The notes below the pieces were generated by a model that worked only from the letters and a program-made list of their open reading frames with translations, did not search any database and had not been told where the DNA came from. Shown here piece after piece: positions 62,359 through 64,000 of a stretch of 64,000 nt of DNA. Origin of the DNA: SZUA-36 sp963704855 (GTDB lineage: Bacteria > Pseudomonadota > Gammaproteobacteria > Xanthomonadales > SZUA-36); NCBI GenBank assembly GCA_963704855.1, contig CAVPHY010000002.1, positions 1-64,000 on the forward strand. The letters run 5' to 3'. Made by a program: the position numbers and the translations under genes. Position 1 is the first letter of the stretch. The number at the start of each line of letters is the position of its first letter.

Positions 62359-64000
62359 CTATGGGCTTTGTGTCACCAGGTGCTTTTCGAAAAACAGCAT
62401 CATGACCTGTTCCTGCACATCACGGTTTTCTTTCTTGCGGAAACCGTGGCCCTCGTTCAGTGCATTCATATACCAGACCGGCTGACCCTTTGCGCGCAGG
62501 GCGTCGACCATCTGGATGGCCTCGGTAACCGGCACCCTCGGGTCGTTTTCACCCTGCACCACCAGCATCGGTATGTTGATCCGGTCCACGTGGCTTAACG
62601 GGCTGATCTTCTGCAGGTGCTCGCGCATTGCAGGTTCACGCTCATCGCCATACTCCGCACGTCTCTGATCGCGGCGGTAGTCCTGGGTGTTTTCAAGGAA
62701 GGTTACAAAATTACTGATACCCACCACGTCCACCGCCGCTTTCAAGCGGTCGCTGTAATGCACGGCGCTCGCCAGCACCATGTAACCGCCATAACTGCCG
62801 CCATAGACGGCTACGCGGTCTTTATCCAGGTCCGCCCGGGTGTCTATCCAGTCGAGCAAGGCACCGATATCTTTAACCGAGTCCTCGCGCTTGAAACCGT
62901 TGTCCAGCGACATATAGTGTTTGCCATACCCCGAGGAGCCGCGCACGTTCGGAAGAACGATCGCAACCCCGAGTTTTTTCAGCCACATCTGGTAACCACT
63001 GCTGAAGGATGGCCGTGATTGCCCTTCGGGGCCGCCGTGGATAACGATGATGACCGGGTGCGGGCCTTCACCTTCCGGTTTATACAACCAGGCGGGAATC
63101 TTCTCCGGTCCGCCGCTGGCGCTGTCAAATGTCGGGTAATGCACCAGTTCCGGTTCGATAAAGCTGTCGGTATCCAGCCCGCCGACTTCGCTGTAGGTCC
63201 AGCGCTCGAGTTCACCGTATTCGAGCGCAGCTTCACCCAATTGCAGCACAAAGCTGTCGCTCGGGGTTTTTGATGTATTCAGGGTCAGGCCCAGCTTGCT
63301 GTCATCCGGGCTGAATTCCATACCGCCGACCAGACCGGTGGGGATCACACCCACTTGTGCGAATTCGCGGCTGAGCGTATCGAGCAGGTAGACCTGTGAC
63401 ATGCCGTCCACGTTGACTGAAAACACACCGCGTTTGCGGTCGTGGCTGATTTCTGCGCCCTCGACATTCCAGGGTATGTCTGTACTGACGATCAACGGTT
63501 CGGAACCCTCTTCCAGCGACTGCCACGCCAATTGTCTGAAATCACCTTTGACATCGGTGACAAACCAGAAGCCGGTACCCTCGTGATCAAATGCCACCGG
63601 GAAATTCGAGCTGGGGTTTTCAGCGTTACCCGCCAGCAGGCGCTGCTGACCGGATTCGATATCCAGCAGGTAAATCCTGGAATCTGCGTTACCAACATAG
63701 TTACCGATCAATAGCCTGGAATTATCTGACGAGAAATCAGATGCTGACCAGTTCGTGCCATCGGGTGATGTCAGGACAATCTGGGCCGTCTCAGGGTTGG
63801 CGACATCCATCATCCAGACATCATTGGATGCGCCGTTGCGGCGGGTGCTGCGGTACGCGATCTTTTTGCCGCTGCGATCCCACACTACGGAATCGTTACG
63901 CGACTCACCATCCGTCAGCATGATGGCGTCATCCTCACTGCCCGGGTCGAGCAGGAAAATCTGCGAGAACTCACTGCCGCCCGCATCCATGGTGAAAATC
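62359..64000 (-). CDS. S9-family prolyl oligopeptidase, N-terminus beyond the window
   Basis: At least 547 residues: the frame continues to the window edge, and the ATG near 63990 lies within propeller sequence (IFTMDAGGSEFSQIFLLD), so it is unlikely to be the true start. The N-terminal part is a beta-propeller; the C-terminal ~260 residues are the alpha/beta hydrolase with GGSYGGYMVLASAVH (nucleophile Ser), the acid in VVQGENDPRVPV and His in NEGHGFRKKEN. It cleaves short peptides. Convergent with the HAD gene. Confidence 0.9.
   Translation of the reverse strand, partial: IFTMDAGGSEFSQIFLLDPGSEDDAIMLTDGESRNDSVVWDRSGKKIAYRSTRRNGASNDVWMMDVANPETAQIVLTSPDGTNWSASDFSSDNSRLLIGNYVGNADSRIYLLDIESGQQRLLAGNAENPSSNFPVAFDHEGTGFWFVTDVKGDFRQLAWQSLEEGSEPLIVSTDIPWNVEGAEISHDRKRGVFSVNVDGMSQVYLLDTLSREFAQVGVIPTGLVGGMEFSPDDSKLGLTLNTSKTPSDSFVLQLGEAALEYGELERWTYSEVGGLDTDSFIEPELVHYPTFDSASGGPEKIPAWLYKPEGEGPHPVIIVIHGGPEGQSRPSFSSGYQMWLKKLGVAIVLPNVRGSSGYGKHYMSLDNGFKREDSVKDIGALLDWIDTRADLDKDRVAVYGGSYGGYMVLASAVHYSDRLKAAVDVVGISNFVTFLENTQDYRRDQRRAEYGDEREPAMREHLQKISPLSHVDRINIPMLVVQGENDPRVPVTEAIQMVDALRAKGQPVWYMNALNEGHGFRKKENRDVQEQVMMLFFEKHLVTQSP

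Noticed and set aside
1..64000. tRNA, rRNA or CRISPR arrays
   Set aside because: No cloverleaf with a GTTCRA arm, no rRNA-like stretch, and no regularly spaced repeats with unique spacers; the 39 bp elements are kilobases apart.

Overview
The window looks like chromosomal DNA (possibly a metagenome-assembled contig) from a free-living gammaproteobacterium. Support comes from the mix of a Bcr/CflA transporter, thiopurine methyltransferase, DmdC-type acyl-CoA dehydrogenase, ECF sigma/FecR/TonB-receptor signalling, TolB-like/TPR proteins and many exported proteins. A marine sediment lineage such as Woeseiaceae is my best guess, from gene content alone. No rRNA, tRNA or CRISPR was seen. Several genes are broken by single-base frame changes, almost all in the same direction, which may be sequence error.

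Layout. 0-6.3 kb: ACT-domain protein, then an exported beta-propeller and a CadC-type regulator bracketed by two copies of a ~125 bp repeat, then a DUF4136 lipoprotein and a DUF4440-like exported protein. 6.5-23.9 kb: metabolic region with an exported metzincin protease, a DUF2249 protein with a heme-copper-oxidase-like membrane protein, an MBL-fold hydrolase, an atypical SDR, a DUF6498 membrane protein, a MOSC protein, pyruvate phosphate dikinase, a radical SAM enzyme, two transporters and three methyltransferases. 23.9-29.2 kb: acyl-CoA dehydrogenase divergent from a COG3573-type FAD dehydrogenase and a ThDP enzyme, with a perfect 16 bp palindrome between them. 29.2-39.1 kb: hexaheme cytochrome, methyltransferase, DUF302-like protein behind a consensus FNR site, then sigma-FecR-receptor, then a serine hydrolase.

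40-61.6 kb is an accessory island. It is bounded on the left by a truncated copy of the 5' end (with promoter) of a HAD phosphatase gene and on the right by the intact gene. It holds an integrase relic, a TPR fragment, a series of leftward genes for exported proteins (beta-propeller, 87-aa repeat protein, C-type lectin/Kelch, PKD, lectin/PxKF-like, Ig-like), an AraC-type regulator, and a hybrid two-component regulator next to a TonB-dependent receptor.

The main discovery is a shared promoter architecture for these exported genes. A 39 bp element made of two GTCGC half-sites exactly 21 bp apart occurs seven times, all in one orientation. A separate ~62 bp box occurs six times, always 49-53 bp before a start codon; in four loci box and element are exactly 121 bp apart. 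I infer one regulon of cell-surface/secreted proteins controlled by an AraC-family regulator, with two candidate regulators encoded in the same island. The window closes with the HAD phosphatase and a partial S9 peptidase.
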